A stretch of DNA of 64,000 nt, taken from NCBI RefSeq assembly GCF_902859745.1, contig NZ_CADIJW010000002.1, forward strand, positions 248,001-312,000, read 5' to 3'. A program made the translations under genes and the position numbers. The notes below the pieces were generated by a model. That model ran no database searches and was not told the origin of the DNA. It saw only the letters and a list, made by a program, of their open reading frames with translations. Positions 24,866-34,902 of the stretch are shown here, one piece after another; within the stretch, counting starts at the first letter, position 1; every line of letters starts with the position of its first letter. The stretch comes from Achromobacter dolens. Lineage in GTDB: Bacteria; Pseudomonadota; Gammaproteobacteria; Burkholderiales; Burkholderiaceae_B.

Positions 24866-26062
24866 ATGCTCGACCTCGCCCGCAAACGCATCGTCCTCGG
24901 CCTGACCGGTGGCATCGCCTGCTACAAAATCGCCGAGCTGGTGCGGCGCATGACCGAACAAGGCGCCGTCGTCGACGTAGTGATGACCGAGGCGGCCACG
25001 CACTTCATCACGCCGGTGACCATGCAGGCCCTGTCCGGCCGTCCGGTGTTCGTCGATGCCTGGGACCCGCGGGTGCCCAACAACATGGCGCACATCGACC
25101 TGACGCGCGGCGCCGACGCCGTGCTGATCGCGCCGGCCAGCACCGACTTCATGGCCAAGCTGGCTCACGGCATGGCCGACGACCTGCTGTCGACGCTGTG
25201 CGTGGCGCGCGCCTGCCCGCTGCTCGTCGCGCCCGCCATGAACCGCGAGATGTGGGCCAACCCGGCGACCCAGCGCAACGTGGCGCAACTGCGCGCCGAC
25301 GGCATCAGCATCCTGGGCCCGGCCGCCGGCGAACAGGCCTGTGGCGAGACCGGCGACGGGCGCATGCTCGAAGCCCATGAAATCCTCGCCGACCTGATCG
25401 CCTTCTTCCAGCCCAAGCTGCTGGCCGGCCGTCACGTGCTGCTGACCGCCGGCCCCACCTCCGAGCCGGTCGATCCGGTGCGCGTGCTGAGCAACCGCTC
25501 GTCGGGCAAGACCGGCTACGCCCTGGCCCGGGCCGCGCGCGAAGCCGGCGCCCGCGTCACGCTGATCACCGGCGCCACCGCCCTGCCCGTGCCGCGCGGC
25601 GTCACCGCCCTGTCGGTGATGACGGCGCGCCAGATGCACGACGCCGTGATGGCCAGCGCCGCCGACGCCGACATCTTCATCGCCGTGGCCGCCGTGGCCG
25701 ACTGGCGCGTCAAGAACGTCAGCAACCAGAAGCTGAAGAAGACCAGCGAAGGCGGCGGCGCGCCGCAGATGGAGTTCGAGCCCAACCCCGACATCCTGGC
25801 CGAAGTGGCCAAACTGAAGGACGGGCCGTGGTGCGTGGGTTTTGCGGCAGAGACCGAAAAGCTGGCCGAGCACGCCGAGGCCAAGCGCCAGCGCAAGGGC
25901 ATTCCGCTGCTGGTGGGCAACCTGGCGCACAAGGTGATGGACGCCGACACCACCGAACTGGTGCTGTTCGACGCGCAGGGCGCGCACCCGCTGCCGGCCG
26001 CCGACAAGCTGGACGCCGCGCGCCGCCTGATCGCCGAGATCGCGGCGCGGCTGCCGGACTGA
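24866..26062 (+). CDS. coaBC: Phosphopantothenoylcysteine decarboxylase / phosphopantothenate-cysteine ligase
   Basis: The 398-residue bifunctional enzyme of coenzyme A synthesis begins with the flavin-binding CoaC domain (LTGGIACYKIAELVRR, the substrate-recognition region ending PAMNREMW and ACGETGDGRM). It continues with the CoaB ligase domain (LLTAGPTSEPVDPVR, LSNRSSGKTGYALA, and a Lys-rich loop VSNQKLKKTSEGG). The CoaB domain joins cysteine to 4'-phosphopantothenate, and the CoaC domain decarboxylates the product. It is transcribed alone and converges on a bidirectional terminator. Confidence 0.95.
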   Translation: MLDLARKRIVLGLTGGIACYKIAELVRRMTEQGAVVDVVMTEAATHFITPVTMQALSGRPVFVDAWDPRVPNNMAHIDLTRGADAVLIAPASTDFMAKLAHGMADDLLSTLCVARACPLLVAPAMNREMWANPATQRNVAQLRADGISILGPAAGEQACGETGDGRMLEAHEILADLIAFFQPKLLAGRHVLLTAGPTSEPVDPVRVLSNRSSGKTGYALARAAREAGARVTLITGATALPVPRGVTALSVMTARQMHDAVMASAADADIFIAVAAVADWRVKNVSNQKLKKTSEGGGAPQMEFEPNPDILAEVAKLKDGPWCVGFAAETEKLAEHAEAKRQRKGIPLLVGNLAHKVMDADTTELVLFDAQGAHPLPAADKLDAARRLIAEIAARLPD

Positions 26063-26083
26063 TCCCGCCCGTCCGCGAGACCC

Positions 26084-26119
26084 AACAAAAACGCCAGACG
26101 CGAGTCTGGCGTTTTTGTT
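26084..26119. terminator. Bidirectional terminator between coaBC and the Bug gene
   Basis: A perfect 16-base stem (26084-26099 with 26104-26119) has a 4-base loop and A-rich and T-rich feet, so it can act on both converging transcripts. Confidence 0.92.
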
Positions 26120-26166
26120 TGCGGCGCGCGCCGCGCCTGCTGGCAACGGCAGACGCGACAGCCTGC

Positions 26167-27156
26167 TTATTGCTCCAGGCTGATGTTGGCGGCGCGCACG
26201 ATGTCGGCCCACTGCTTGCGGTCGTTCTCCAGGAACCGGCCGAACTGCTCGGGCGTCATGCCGGTGACCGGTTCCGAACCCAGGCCGGCCATCTTCTCCT
26301 TCACGGCGGGCTGCTTGAGCACGTCCTGCAGCGCCGCGTAGTAGGCTGCCAGCACGTCGGCCGGCAGCCCGGCCGGCGCGAACACGCCCTGCCAGGTCGG
26401 CATGTCGAAGCCCTTCAGGCCCTGCTCGTCCAGCGTGGGCACGTCGGGCAGTTGCGGCGAGCGCTTGAGCGAGGCCACGCCGATGGCCTTGACCTTGCCC
26501 TGCAGCGCCAGCGGCGCGGCGGTGGAGATGTTGTCCATCGTCATCGCGATATGGCCGCCCAGCAGGTCGGTGATGACCGGCGCGGCGCCACGGTAGGCCG
26601 CGTGGGGCACCTTCACGCCCAGCTTGTACAGCATGGTCTCGGCGATCAGGTGGTTGGAGATGCCCACGCCGGCGGTGCCGTAGGTGGCGGTCGGCGTCTT
26701 CTGGAAGTAGTCCTTCAGTTCGGCCAGGTTGTTGGCCGGCACGTCCTTGTTGACGATGACCACGTTGGGCTGCACCGCCGCCAGCGTAATGGGCGTGAAG
26801 TCGGTCGGCTTGTAGCTGGTGCCCTTGGCGTTGAGCACATGGGTGATGGCCATGGAGCCGGCCGCCGCGATGCCGATGGTGTAGCCGTCGGGCTGCGATT
26901 GCGACAGGCGGTACGCCATGATGTTGCCGCCGGCGCCCGCCAGGTTCTCTACCACCACCGTCTGGCCCAGGCGCTGCGACAGCGGCTCGGCCAGCAGGCG
27001 CGCCAGCGTGTCGGCGGAACCGCCGGGCGCGAAACCGACCAGGAGGCGCACCGGCTTGGTCGGTTTCCAGGCGTCCGCGGCCAGGACCGGCGCGGCCGAC
27101 ATGGCGCCGACGACGAACAGTGCGCCCACGGCGCGTTGCAAACTACGGCTGAACAT
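26167..27156 (-). CDS. Bug/TctC-family periplasmic solute-binding protein
   Basis: The 329-residue protein has a signal peptide (ending near SAAPVLAA) and the Bug fold landmarks: PVRLLVGFAPGGSADTLARL near the mature N-terminus, VVENLAGAGGNI, and a C-terminal helix region with TPEQFGRFLENDRKQW. These are high-affinity receptors for carboxylates and related small acids, very numerous in Bordetella relatives. No TctA/TctB membrane partners are adjacent, which is common for the family. It is the last gene of the cluster headed by the IclR regulator and follows the aroM-like gene after 12 bases, so it probably captures the substrate of that pathway. Confidence 0.9.
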   Translation of the reverse strand: MFSRSLQRAVGALFVVGAMSAAPVLAADAWKPTKPVRLLVGFAPGGSADTLARLLAEPLSQRLGQTVVVENLAGAGGNIMAYRLSQSQPDGYTIGIAAAGSMAITHVLNAKGTSYKPTDFTPITLAAVQPNVVIVNKDVPANNLAELKDYFQKTPTATYGTAGVGISNHLIAETMLYKLGVKVPHAAYRGAAPVITDLLGGHIAMTMDNISTAAPLALQGKVKAIGVASLKRSPQLPDVPTLDEQGLKGFDMPTWQGVFAPAGLPADVLAAYYAALQDVLKQPAVKEKMAGLGSEPVTGMTPEQFGRFLENDRKQWADIVRAANISLEQ

Positions 27157-27168
27157 GAAGAGGATCCC

Positions 27169-27858
27169 TTATTCCAGAATTTGCGCAAGCATCTGCGCCA
27201 CAACACGATTCGACAGCAGCACCGGGCGACCCGATGCCTGCGCCACCGCCTGGCGCATGCGTTCGGCGTAGCCCATGCAATGCATGACGATGAAATCGCA
27301 GTCAGCCAATGCGCGGCCGGCCTGCGTGAAATTGGCGGCCGCGCGCGCCGCGTCCGTTTCGTAGGGCGAGGCATGCACCACCGTCGCCGGGCATTCCAGC
27401 GGCACGGCCATGTGGAACGCATCGACCTGGGCTTCCAGCGGCACCACCAGCCCGACATGGCGACCGTGCTGCGACAGGCCCGCGACCAGGTGGTCCACCA
27501 CCTGCTGCGGCTCGACCACCAGCGTGCGCATCGGCGCGATCGCGGTGCCCGTGCACAACGGCACCAGCAGGTCGTAGCCGGCAGCGTCGACCTGACGCAT
27601 CACCTGCGCCAGGCGGGCCTCGGCGGCGGCCGCGTCCAGTTCGATCTGGCTGCCGTCGCGCATGCGCGTGGCGAAGCGGTATTCGCCCGGACGCGGCGCC
27701 AGCGCGGCCAGCGCCGCGGCGTCCAAGCCGTCGAGCGCGCCGAATTCGTCGACGCGCACGTGCTCGCCCAGCAAGGGAGCCATCTCGGGCACCACGTCGC
27801 TGCGCGGCGACTGGCCGATGGTGAAGAACGCCACGCGACGCGGCTTGGGCGCGCTCAT
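27169..27858 (-). CDS. AroM-family protein
   Basis: The 229-residue protein starts MSAPKPRRVAFFTIGQSPRS, the opening typical of the AroM family. Cys102 in PLCTGTAIAP and Cys194 in MHCMGYAER are spaced and placed much like the two catalytic cysteines of aspartate/glutamate-racemase-type enzymes, suggesting a related cofactor-free isomerase fold. No biochemical role is established for AroM. The ATG at 27858 overlaps the stop of the DUF1177 gene by 4 bases, implying a coupled product. The upstream extension to 27933 runs through the neighbouring gene and is rejected. Confidence 0.82.
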   Translation of the reverse strand: MSAPKPRRVAFFTIGQSPRSDVVPEMAPLLGEHVRVDEFGALDGLDAAALAALAPRPGEYRFATRMRDGSQIELDAAAAEARLAQVMRQVDAAGYDLLVPLCTGTAIAPMRTLVVEPQQVVDHLVAGLSQHGRHVGLVVPLEAQVDAFHMAVPLECPATVVHASPYETDAARAAANFTQAGRALADCDFIVMHCMGYAERMRQAVAQASGRPVLLSNRVVAQMLAQILE

Positions 27859-28784
27859 TGCGCGCCCCCGGGTTCCCGGCCGGTGGTCTGCAGGTGCGCC
27901 ATCGAGCCGTAGCGGGCCTGCAGCGCGCGCCATTCGGCGTCGTCAAAGAAAGTCAGCGCGCCCTGCCCGAACAGCTTGGCGATCTCGATGCAGAAGCGCA
28001 TGGCGACGTCGGCGTCGACCGCGTTGGTGACGCCGGTGGCGCAGCCCGGCACGGCGGTCTGCGCGGTCAGCGCCACGCCCACTACCGGCGCGTCGGTGAC
28101 GATGGCCGGCTGCATCAGCGAATTGACGTGCCACAGGCCGTTCTCGTAGGGCGTGATGTCCTGTGTGGTCAACGGCAGCGTCAGGGGCAACTGGCCGCTG
28201 ACCCAGCCGATCACGTCCAGCATGGTTTCGGGAATGCGCAGCAGGTAACCCTGCTTGGCCACCGGCGTGAGGGCCACGCCGCGCTGGTTCACCAGGCGGT
28301 TGCCGCGGGTGGTGTCGACCGACAGGATCGCGTCCATGCGCGGATCGACTTCGTGCGACATCATCTCGCGCATCGGGAACGGCGAGCGCATCATCGGCAC
28401 CGGGTGGTGCGGACGGGTGCCGGCGCGCGGGCAGATGTGGGTGCGGATGCGCACGGTGCCGGGCAGCACGTCGCCCTGGCGCGCCATGGCCATCAGCTTG
28501 AGCGCGGTGGCCACGGCGACCACGGCGCCATCGCTGTCGGACACCAGGCCGGTGACGGCCGGACGCGCGCCGATGCCGCCCAGGCGGCCGACGATGCCCA
28601 GTTGCGGCGCGTTGGCGTCGGAACCCGGGATGACAATGGAGAGAAAGTCGGTGGCCAGGCCGTCGCGCTCGAGCCGAGTGACTTCGACTTCGCAATGGCC
28701 CGCCTCGCGCAGGACCTGCGCCACCGCTTCGCCCGTGACATGCGCCGAGGACAGCAGCTCGATAGTGTCGATGACCTGTTTCAT
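27855..28784 (-). CDS. DUF1177 family protein
   Basis: The 309-residue protein is recognised as a DUF1177 member. Notable conserved stretches are VTRLERDGLATDFLSIVIPG, the His-rich ICPRAGTRPHHPVPMM, DAILSVDTTRGNRLVNQRG and AQTAVPGCATGVTNAVDADV. The His/Cys/Asp content and the amidase-like neighbour suggest a hydrolase or metal enzyme, but this is inference. It has no signal peptide and is cytoplasmic. It overlaps the pepE-like gene by 4 bases upstream and the aroM-like gene by 4 bases downstream, so all three are translated as one unit. Confidence 0.82.
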   Translation of the reverse strand: MKQVIDTIELLSSAHVTGEAVAQVLREAGHCEVEVTRLERDGLATDFLSIVIPGSDANAPQLGIVGRLGGIGARPAVTGLVSDSDGAVVAVATALKLMAMARQGDVLPGTVRIRTHICPRAGTRPHHPVPMMRSPFPMREMMSHEVDPRMDAILSVDTTRGNRLVNQRGVALTPVAKQGYLLRIPETMLDVIGWVSGQLPLTLPLTTQDITPYENGLWHVNSLMQPAIVTDAPVVGVALTAQTAVPGCATGVTNAVDADVAMRFCIEIAKLFGQGALTFFDDAEWRALQARYGSMAHLQTTGREPGGAQ

Positions 28785-29485
28785 GCCGGGATCTCCACCA
28801 CCCCGGGCTGGAACACGCGCGGCTCGTTGCCGCCCAGGAACAGCGGCGCATCGTGCGGACCGACCAGCGTGATGGCGGCGCCGCGCACGCGCAGCGCGGC
28901 GCCTTCGGGCAGGCCCAGCACCGGCATCGTCGGGTTCAGCGTGCAGAACTCAGCCAGGCGCTGTGCGCGGGTCTCGCCGCGGTGGCCGGGAGGATGGGCG
29001 TTGGTGTAGTGCGGATTGATCTGGAAGGACAGCAGGCCGAGCGCGTCGAAGCCCGCGGGATCGGTGATCGGCATGTCGTTGGTGGTGCAGATGCTGGGGC
29101 AGGCCAGGTTGGAGCCGGCGCTCCAGCCCAGGTAGGCGGCGCCTTCGCGCACGCGGCGCGCCACCACGCTCAACAGGCCCCGGCGGCGCAGCTCGCCAAG
29201 CAGATTGAAGGTGTTGCCGCCGCCGACGATGATGACCGCGGCCCTTTCCAGTGCGGCCACCGGATCGGCGGCGCGGTGCAGCGGCTCGATGTCCAGGCCG
29301 GTGTCGGCCAGCGCCGTCACCACCATCGCGGTGTAGTCGTCCCAGTTGCGGGTGACGCCTGCGTACGGCACGAACACCGCCGGCGCGCCGGCTGGCAGCG
29401 TGGCGATCAGTTCGCGGATGTCGGGCAAGGCGTGCACCAGGTAGCCGGCGTCGCTGCTGGAATTGCTGAGGAGCAGAAGGTTCAT
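28781..29485 (-). CDS. pepE: Peptidase E (alpha-aspartyl dipeptidase) family protein
   Basis: The 234-residue protein begins MNLLLLSNSSSDAGYL, closely matching PepE. The nucleophile Ser122 is in GWSAGSN and a glycine-rich IIVGGGNTFNLL precedes it, as in this class I glutamine-amidotransferase-like serine peptidase family. PepE removes N-terminal aspartate from dipeptides in the cytoplasm. In this context the true substrate may be another aspartyl or beta-amide compound. The ATG at 29485 is chosen over a TTG two codons earlier. It is the first enzyme gene after the IclR regulator. Confidence 0.88.
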   Translation of the reverse strand: MNLLLLSNSSSDAGYLVHALPDIRELIATLPAGAPAVFVPYAGVTRNWDDYTAMVVTALADTGLDIEPLHRAADPVAALERAAVIIVGGGNTFNLLGELRRRGLLSVVARRVREGAAYLGWSAGSNLACPSICTTNDMPITDPAGFDALGLLSFQINPHYTNAHPPGHRGETRAQRLAEFCTLNPTMPVLGLPEGAALRVRGAAITLVGPHDAPLFLGGNEPRVFQPGVVEIPA

Positions 29486-29560
29486 GTGCAAAGTTCCGTG
29501 GAGTCGTTGGCTCGGAGCGCCGCATGCGGGCGGCCAGATAGCGGGAATCGGTAACAGGGA

Positions 29561-30328
29561 TCAGTCCAGCCAGTAGGGGTCGTTCAGTTCGCGCCCCAAC
29601 GCGGCGACCTGCTGTGTCAGGGCGTCGCGCAACGCGGCGACGCGGGCGGCATCGACCTGGAACGACACGAAGGACAGGCACAGGCCGCGCAATTCACCGC
29701 TGGACGGATCGCGCACCGCCGCCGCCACGGCGCCGATGCCGGGCATCGCCTGGTCGATGGCAACCCCGTAATGGTCGGCGCGGGTCTGCGCCACGCGCTG
29801 CGCCAGTTCGCCGACGGTGGCCGGACAATCCTTGCCTTCCATCGGCAGCGACTGCGTGGGGTCGGCGCCGTAGAGCGCGTCGAACTCGGCCTGGCTCAGG
29901 CGCGACAGCAGCGCCCGCCCCATGGCCGTGCCCGAAGCGGCGCGACGCGAGCCGGGCGGCGACAGCACCTGCACCGGGTGCGAGCCGTTCAGGCGCTGCA
30001 GCACCACGGTTTCGCGCTGGTTCAAGGTGGACAGGTAGGCGGTCAGGCCGCTGTCCGCCGACAGGCGCGCCAGCACCTTGCGGCAGGCGTCATCCAGCGG
30101 GGTAGCGGCCAGGCCGGCGCGCACCGCCTGCGATAGCAGCAGGCCGGGACGATAACGGCGCGAGGCCGCGTCCTGGTCGAGCATGCCGTAGTGCTGCATC
30201 TGGTTGAGCAGGCGCGATGCCGTGCTCTTGGGCATGGATAACCGCTGCGCCACGTCGGTGAAGCTGAGCTCCGCAGCGCCCTCCGCATAAAGCGCAAGCA
30301 CGCGTTGGACGCCGTCGAGAATACTCAT
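29561..30328 (-). CDS. IclR-family transcriptional regulator
   Basis: The 255-residue protein has an N-terminal winged helix-turn-helix (residues about 8-60, LSFTDVAQRLSMPKSTASRLLNQM) and a C-terminal IclR effector-binding domain (about 75-245, with SGLTAYLSTLNQRETVVLQ, GTAMGRALLS and HYGVAIDQAMPGIGAVAAAV). It is the first gene of the minus-strand cluster with pepE, DUF1177, aroM and the Bug receptor and most likely controls them. A GTTCC/GGAAC inverted repeat just upstream of its start is a good candidate autoregulatory site. Confidence 0.92.
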   Translation of the reverse strand: MSILDGVQRVLALYAEGAAELSFTDVAQRLSMPKSTASRLLNQMQHYGMLDQDAASRRYRPGLLLSQAVRAGLAATPLDDACRKVLARLSADSGLTAYLSTLNQRETVVLQRLNGSHPVQVLSPPGSRRAASGTAMGRALLSRLSQAEFDALYGADPTQSLPMEGKDCPATVGELAQRVAQTRADHYGVAIDQAMPGIGAVAAAVRDPSSGELRGLCLSFVSFQVDAARVAALRDALTQQVAALGRELNDPYWLD

Positions 30329-30332
30329 CGAT

Positions 30333-30358
30333 GTTCCATAAAACGGAACTACTGTTCC
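30333..30358 (-). promoter_or_regulatory. Candidate IclR operator
   Basis: GTTCC (30333-30337) and GGAAC (30345-30349) form an inverted repeat with a 7-base spacer. A third GTTCC half-site lies at 30354-30358. They sit 5-30 bases upstream of the iclR-like start, in an AT-rich patch. IclR-type regulators commonly bind such repeats; binding here is inferred. Confidence 0.55.
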
Positions 30359-30434
30359 TTAATATCGAACAAGAATAATGCAGGGTCGGACCGCCGGTCA
30401 ATACGGGGCCCGTGCCGGGGCAGCGCCGGAACAT

Positions 30435-30460
30435 GAAAAACCCGCCGGATCGCGGCGGGT
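30435..30460 (-). terminator. Terminator after the YdjM-like gene
   Basis: ACCCGCCG (30440-30447) pairs with CGGCGGGT (30453-30460). On the minus strand the stem is followed by TTTTT, 36 bases beyond the stop codon at 30497. Confidence 0.85.
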
Positions 30461-30496
30461 CATATCAGGCGGTGTGGCGAGCCAATGCGGACCGGC

Positions 30497-31537
30497 TCAT
30501 CGCGTGGCGCTCTCCGCCCACTGCGCCAGCGGCAGCGGCGGCTGGGCATGCAGGACGCGGGCCAGCAGCAGCTTGAGCTCGGCCCAGCCGCCCCGCTCGC
30601 CCGGCCAACTGGACGGCGTCACCGGCCGCCAGGTGCCATCCGGCGCGCGCTCCGCCATCTTGAAGCGGAAGTTGTAGTGACCGGCCATGCCCATGCGCAA
30701 ATCAGTCACCACCAGCGCATCGCCCAGCGCGTCATAGCGCAGCCAGTCATCGGTGAACCAGCGCAGTCGCTCATGCAGCGGCACGCCCGCCAGCGCCTGG
30801 CCCAGATCCGGGTGAAGCGGCTGGCGCAGCCATTCCGGCGGCTCGCGGTCGAACCAACTGCTGACGGCCTCGTAGTAATGGCCATCGGGCGTCTTGGCGA
30901 TAACGCGCCACAGCAGCGTGTTGAGCGGCATGGGAACGGCCCGCAGCTCGGTGACGACGATGCCTCGCGCCTGCATCGCATCGCGCACCCGCTGCTCGGC
31001 GGCGATGCGGCCCGCCAGGCCGAACGCCAGGTAGGCCGTGCTGAAGATCAGCGCCCCCGCCAGCAGTCGCCGGGCGTTGCGCGTCATGCCCGCGATGATC
31101 GCGTAGACCGCCGCCAGCAACAGCGGCACGGTGTAGACCGGATCGATGATGAAAATCGCCGACCAGCTTTCCGGAATCGACGCCAGCGGCCAGAACAACT
31201 GCGTGCCGTAGACGGTGAAGGCGTCCAGCAGTGGATGCGTCACCAATACCAACCACAGTGTCAGGAACAATCGCCTGCCGCTGTAGGGTGCCTGTGGCCA
31301 GTATCGGCGTATCAGGCAGGCCAGGAGCAGCGCCAGACCCGTCAGCACGAAGATCGAATGCGAGAAGCCCCGGTGATAGGTCATCAGTGACACCGGGTCC
31401 GGGTAACGCATCAACACGTCCAGATCCGGCACCGTGGCCAGCGCCGCGCCGTAGATCAGCGCTCGCCGTCCCTGCACGCGCCCCAGCAGCGCCCCCTGTA
31501 TGCCCGCGCCCAGCACGGCTTGTGTAACCGAATCCAT
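30497..31537 (-). CDS. YdjM/DUF457-family membrane-bound hydrolase-like protein
   Basis: The 346-residue protein has four to five membrane segments in its first 195 residues. The family motifs PDLDVLMRYP, YHRGFSHSIF and VTHPLLDAFTVYGTQLF carry His and Asp residues thought to bind metal. The C-terminal 150 residues form a soluble domain with many Trp and Tyr. The family is annotated as inner-membrane metal-dependent hydrolase, but its activity is unknown. The start at 31537 (MDSVTQAVLGAG) is supported by GGAG 5 bases upstream. It diverges from the DedA gene. Confidence 0.85.
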   Translation of the reverse strand: MDSVTQAVLGAGIQGALLGRVQGRRALIYGAALATVPDLDVLMRYPDPVSLMTYHRGFSHSIFVLTGLALLLACLIRRYWPQAPYSGRRLFLTLWLVLVTHPLLDAFTVYGTQLFWPLASIPESWSAIFIIDPVYTVPLLLAAVYAIIAGMTRNARRLLAGALIFSTAYLAFGLAGRIAAEQRVRDAMQARGIVVTELRAVPMPLNTLLWRVIAKTPDGHYYEAVSSWFDREPPEWLRQPLHPDLGQALAGVPLHERLRWFTDDWLRYDALGDALVVTDLRMGMAGHYNFRFKMAERAPDGTWRPVTPSSWPGERGGWAELKLLLARVLHAQPPLPLAQWAESATR

Positions 31538-31641
31538 AGAACTCCGACGATAGCCTTCGGTGGACGCCGCTTTCACGCGGCGCCCACAATGCAGGCGTTA
31601 AGATACCCGATTGCGTTCAGCTAATTTTCAACTTTTGCCTC

Positions 31642-32280
31642 ATGGACCAATACATCGACAAGATCGGCGTGCTGATCGAGACCAACCAGGCCTGGGCCGG
31701 CCCCATCACCTTCCTGCTCACGCTGGGAGAATCGATGGTGCTGCTGGGCCTGTTCATTCCCGCGACCGCGCTGATGCTGCTGACGGGCGGCCTGATCGGG
31801 GCCGGCACGCTGGATCCATGGAGCATCATGGCCTGGGGCGTCGCTGGCGCCATCGTCGGCGACGCGCTGTCCTACGGGCTGGGCCGCTGGGCGGGTCCCA
31901 GCGTGCTGCGGCGCTGGCCGCTCAAGCAGCAGCGCACCGCCGTCGCCCGCGCCCGGCTGTTCTTCTACCGCTATGGCTTCGCCTCGGTGCTGATCGGCCG
32001 CTTCCTGGGACCGATCCGCTCGACCATCCCGACGGTGGCCGGCGTCATGGGCATGGCGCATGGCCGTTTCCAGATGGCCAATGTGCTTTCGGCCATCCTG
32101 TGGATGCCGCTGATGCTGGCGCCGGGCTACATCACCGCGCGCAGCCTGGGCGCCGCGGAAAACGCCCAGCAGATCGCCATGATGATCGGCGCGGGTTTCT
32201 CGGTGCTGCTAGGATGCGGACTTCTGGTCGCGATGATGCGCAAGCGCCGGCAGCCGGCGCGGATCCGTCGCGGCAATTAG
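31642..32280 (+). CDS. DedA-family membrane protein
   Basis: The 212-residue protein has about five hydrophobic segments and the DedA signatures: a membrane-embedded acidic residue in LTLGESMVLLGLFIPATALM, and the GRFLGPIRSTIP loop with its conserved Arg. DedA proteins of the inner membrane are linked to lipid-carrier (undecaprenyl phosphate) or phospholipid translocation and to envelope and drug resistance. The gene is followed after 11 bases by a small membrane protein gene on the same strand, suggesting an operon. Confidence 0.9.
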   Translation: MDQYIDKIGVLIETNQAWAGPITFLLTLGESMVLLGLFIPATALMLLTGGLIGAGTLDPWSIMAWGVAGAIVGDALSYGLGRWAGPSVLRRWPLKQQRTAVARARLFFYRYGFASVLIGRFLGPIRSTIPTVAGVMGMAHGRFQMANVLSAILWMPLMLAPGYITARSLGAAENAQQIAMMIGAGFSVLLGCGLLVAMMRKRRQPARIRRGN

Positions 32281-32291
32281 CGGAGAACAGC

Positions 32292-32828
32292 ATGGCTATC
32301 GACATGGAGCCAAAGAACGGCGACTTCGCGCGCTACATCGAAAATCTTTCGCGCGCCGGTGGCGCCACGCCTGGACGGGTGCCGAGCAAGGCCGAGACCA
32401 AGCGCCAGGCCGCCATGCCGGCGCCGACGCCCTCCCCCGCCCCGGACCAGGGTTCCCTGAACGACCTGACCTGGGGCAAGACAGCCCCGCCGCCGCTGCA
32501 ATCGCGTCGCGCCGACAGCGTGCCGCCCACCGTCGCGCCCGGCCAGACGGACGCCGAGGCGGTGTCGCTGGCCAAGCGCGCGCGCCAGCGCAAGCAGGGC
32601 ATTTTCCTGACCATCGCCGGCGCGGTGGCCGGCTGGGCCGCGGTCAACGTCGCCTTCAAGGCGCTGCACGCGCCGCGCTTCGACCTGGACGATTTCATGC
32701 CGGCGGTGTTCCTGGGCTTCTTCGCGCTGATGCTGTTCAAGGCCGCCAGCGGCGCCCGCGACCCGCGCAAGCGGCCGCTGGAAAAGCTGCCGCCGCTCAA
32801 GACCTCGTCGTACCGCAAGGATGCGTGA
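32292..32828 (+). CDS. Small membrane protein of unknown function
   Basis: The 178-residue protein has a Pro/Ala-rich, probably disordered N-terminal half (residues 20-95) and two closely spaced hydrophobic segments (about 105-122 and 135-150), followed by a basic tail. No domain was recognised. GGAGAAC lies a few bases before the ATG at 32292; the longer in-frame reading upstream to 31611 runs through dedA and is rejected. Co-transcription with dedA is likely from the 11-base spacing. Confidence 0.75.
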   Translation: MAIDMEPKNGDFARYIENLSRAGGATPGRVPSKAETKRQAAMPAPTPSPAPDQGSLNDLTWGKTAPPPLQSRRADSVPPTVAPGQTDAEAVSLAKRARQRKQGIFLTIAGAVAGWAAVNVAFKALHAPRFDLDDFMPAVFLGFFALMLFKAASGARDPRKRPLEKLPPLKTSSYRKDA

Positions 32829-32904
32829 GAGGGCGCGGCCGCGGCGGCAATGGTGCTAACATTTCCGCCGCTGTCGAACAGACCCCACGAATACCGGAGT
32901 GAAA

Positions 32905-33573
32905 GTGAATAACGTTGTCGGATTGAACCAGGCCCAGGCGGCCACGATGCTGAAGCTGCAAGGCGACCTGAACAGCATGATCAATCCGGACTGGATCAAC
33001 GGCGGCGCCCGCTTCCTGCGCGCCGCCTTCGTCGAATCGGCCGAGGCCCTGGAGCATTACGGCTGGAAGTGGTGGAAGAAGCAGACCATCGACCTGCCGC
33101 AGGTGCAGATGGAACTGGTCGACATCCTGCATTTCTACCTGTCGCACACCATCGTGCAGGCCAAGGGCGACGTCAACGCCGCCGCCGCCGCGCTGGTGGC
33201 CGACCTGGCCGGCCCCGCCTCGATCACGCTGGACGGCAAGAGCTACGCGCTGGCCAGCCTGAACGTGCCCGAACTGCTGGAACTGATCGGCGGCCTGGCG
33301 GTGTGCGGCCGCGCCAGCTTCAAGCTGCTCGAGCAGAGCATGAGCGCCTGCGAGATGAGCTGGAACGATGCCTACACCCAGTACGTTTCCAAGAACGTGC
33401 TGAACATCTTCCGCCAGCAGCATGGCTACAAGGAAGGCACCTACATCAAGATCTGGAACGGCGAAGAGGACAACGTGGTGCTGGCGCGCCTGCTGTCGCA
33501 GCACGACGCCGCCCGCGCCGACTTCGCGGACATCCTGCATCGCGAACTGGAAGCGGCGTATTCGCGCCTGTAA
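32905..33573 (+). CDS. Dimeric (MazG-like) dUTP diphosphatase
   Basis: The 222-residue all-alpha protein has the metal-binding pattern of dimeric dUTPases: E44-x-x-E47 in VESAEALEHYGWKWWKK and E70-x-x-D73 in MELVDILHFYL. It hydrolyses dUTP to dUMP, keeping uracil out of DNA. The GTG at 32905 is preferred because GGAG lies 5 bases upstream; an in-frame GTG at 32899 overlaps that site. This all-alpha type is less common in bacteria than the trimeric dUTPase. A terminator follows directly. Confidence 0.88.
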   Translation: MNNVVGLNQAQAATMLKLQGDLNSMINPDWINGGARFLRAAFVESAEALEHYGWKWWKKQTIDLPQVQMELVDILHFYLSHTIVQAKGDVNAAAAALVADLAGPASITLDGKSYALASLNVPELLELIGGLAVCGRASFKLLEQSMSACEMSWNDAYTQYVSKNVLNIFRQQHGYKEGTYIKIWNGEEDNVVLARLLSQHDAARADFADILHRELEAAYSRL

Positions 33574-33592
33574 GCGCGCACCGTCCGCCCAT

Positions 33593-33621
33593 GAAAAACG
33601 CCGCGTCACGCGGCGTTTTTC
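33593..33621. terminator. Bidirectional terminator after the dUTPase gene
   Basis: A 13-base perfect stem (33593-33605 with 33609-33621) with a 3-base loop has A and T runs at its feet, between two convergent genes. Confidence 0.93.
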
Positions 33622-33640
33622 TTTGGACGACGGTCGCGCG

Positions 33641-34753
<1,113 letters not shown>

Positions 34754-34902
34754 GCGTAAGGCTCCGGGCGATGGACGCGGATGCACAGCATAGCGCCGGC
34801 ATCCGCCCGCGCGGCCAATCCCGACGCCCGCGTGGGGATTTAGGGTGGGACGAGGCCCGCCCTTTAGGCCCGTCCTTTAGGCCCGCCGCTTATTACCGCG
34901 AC

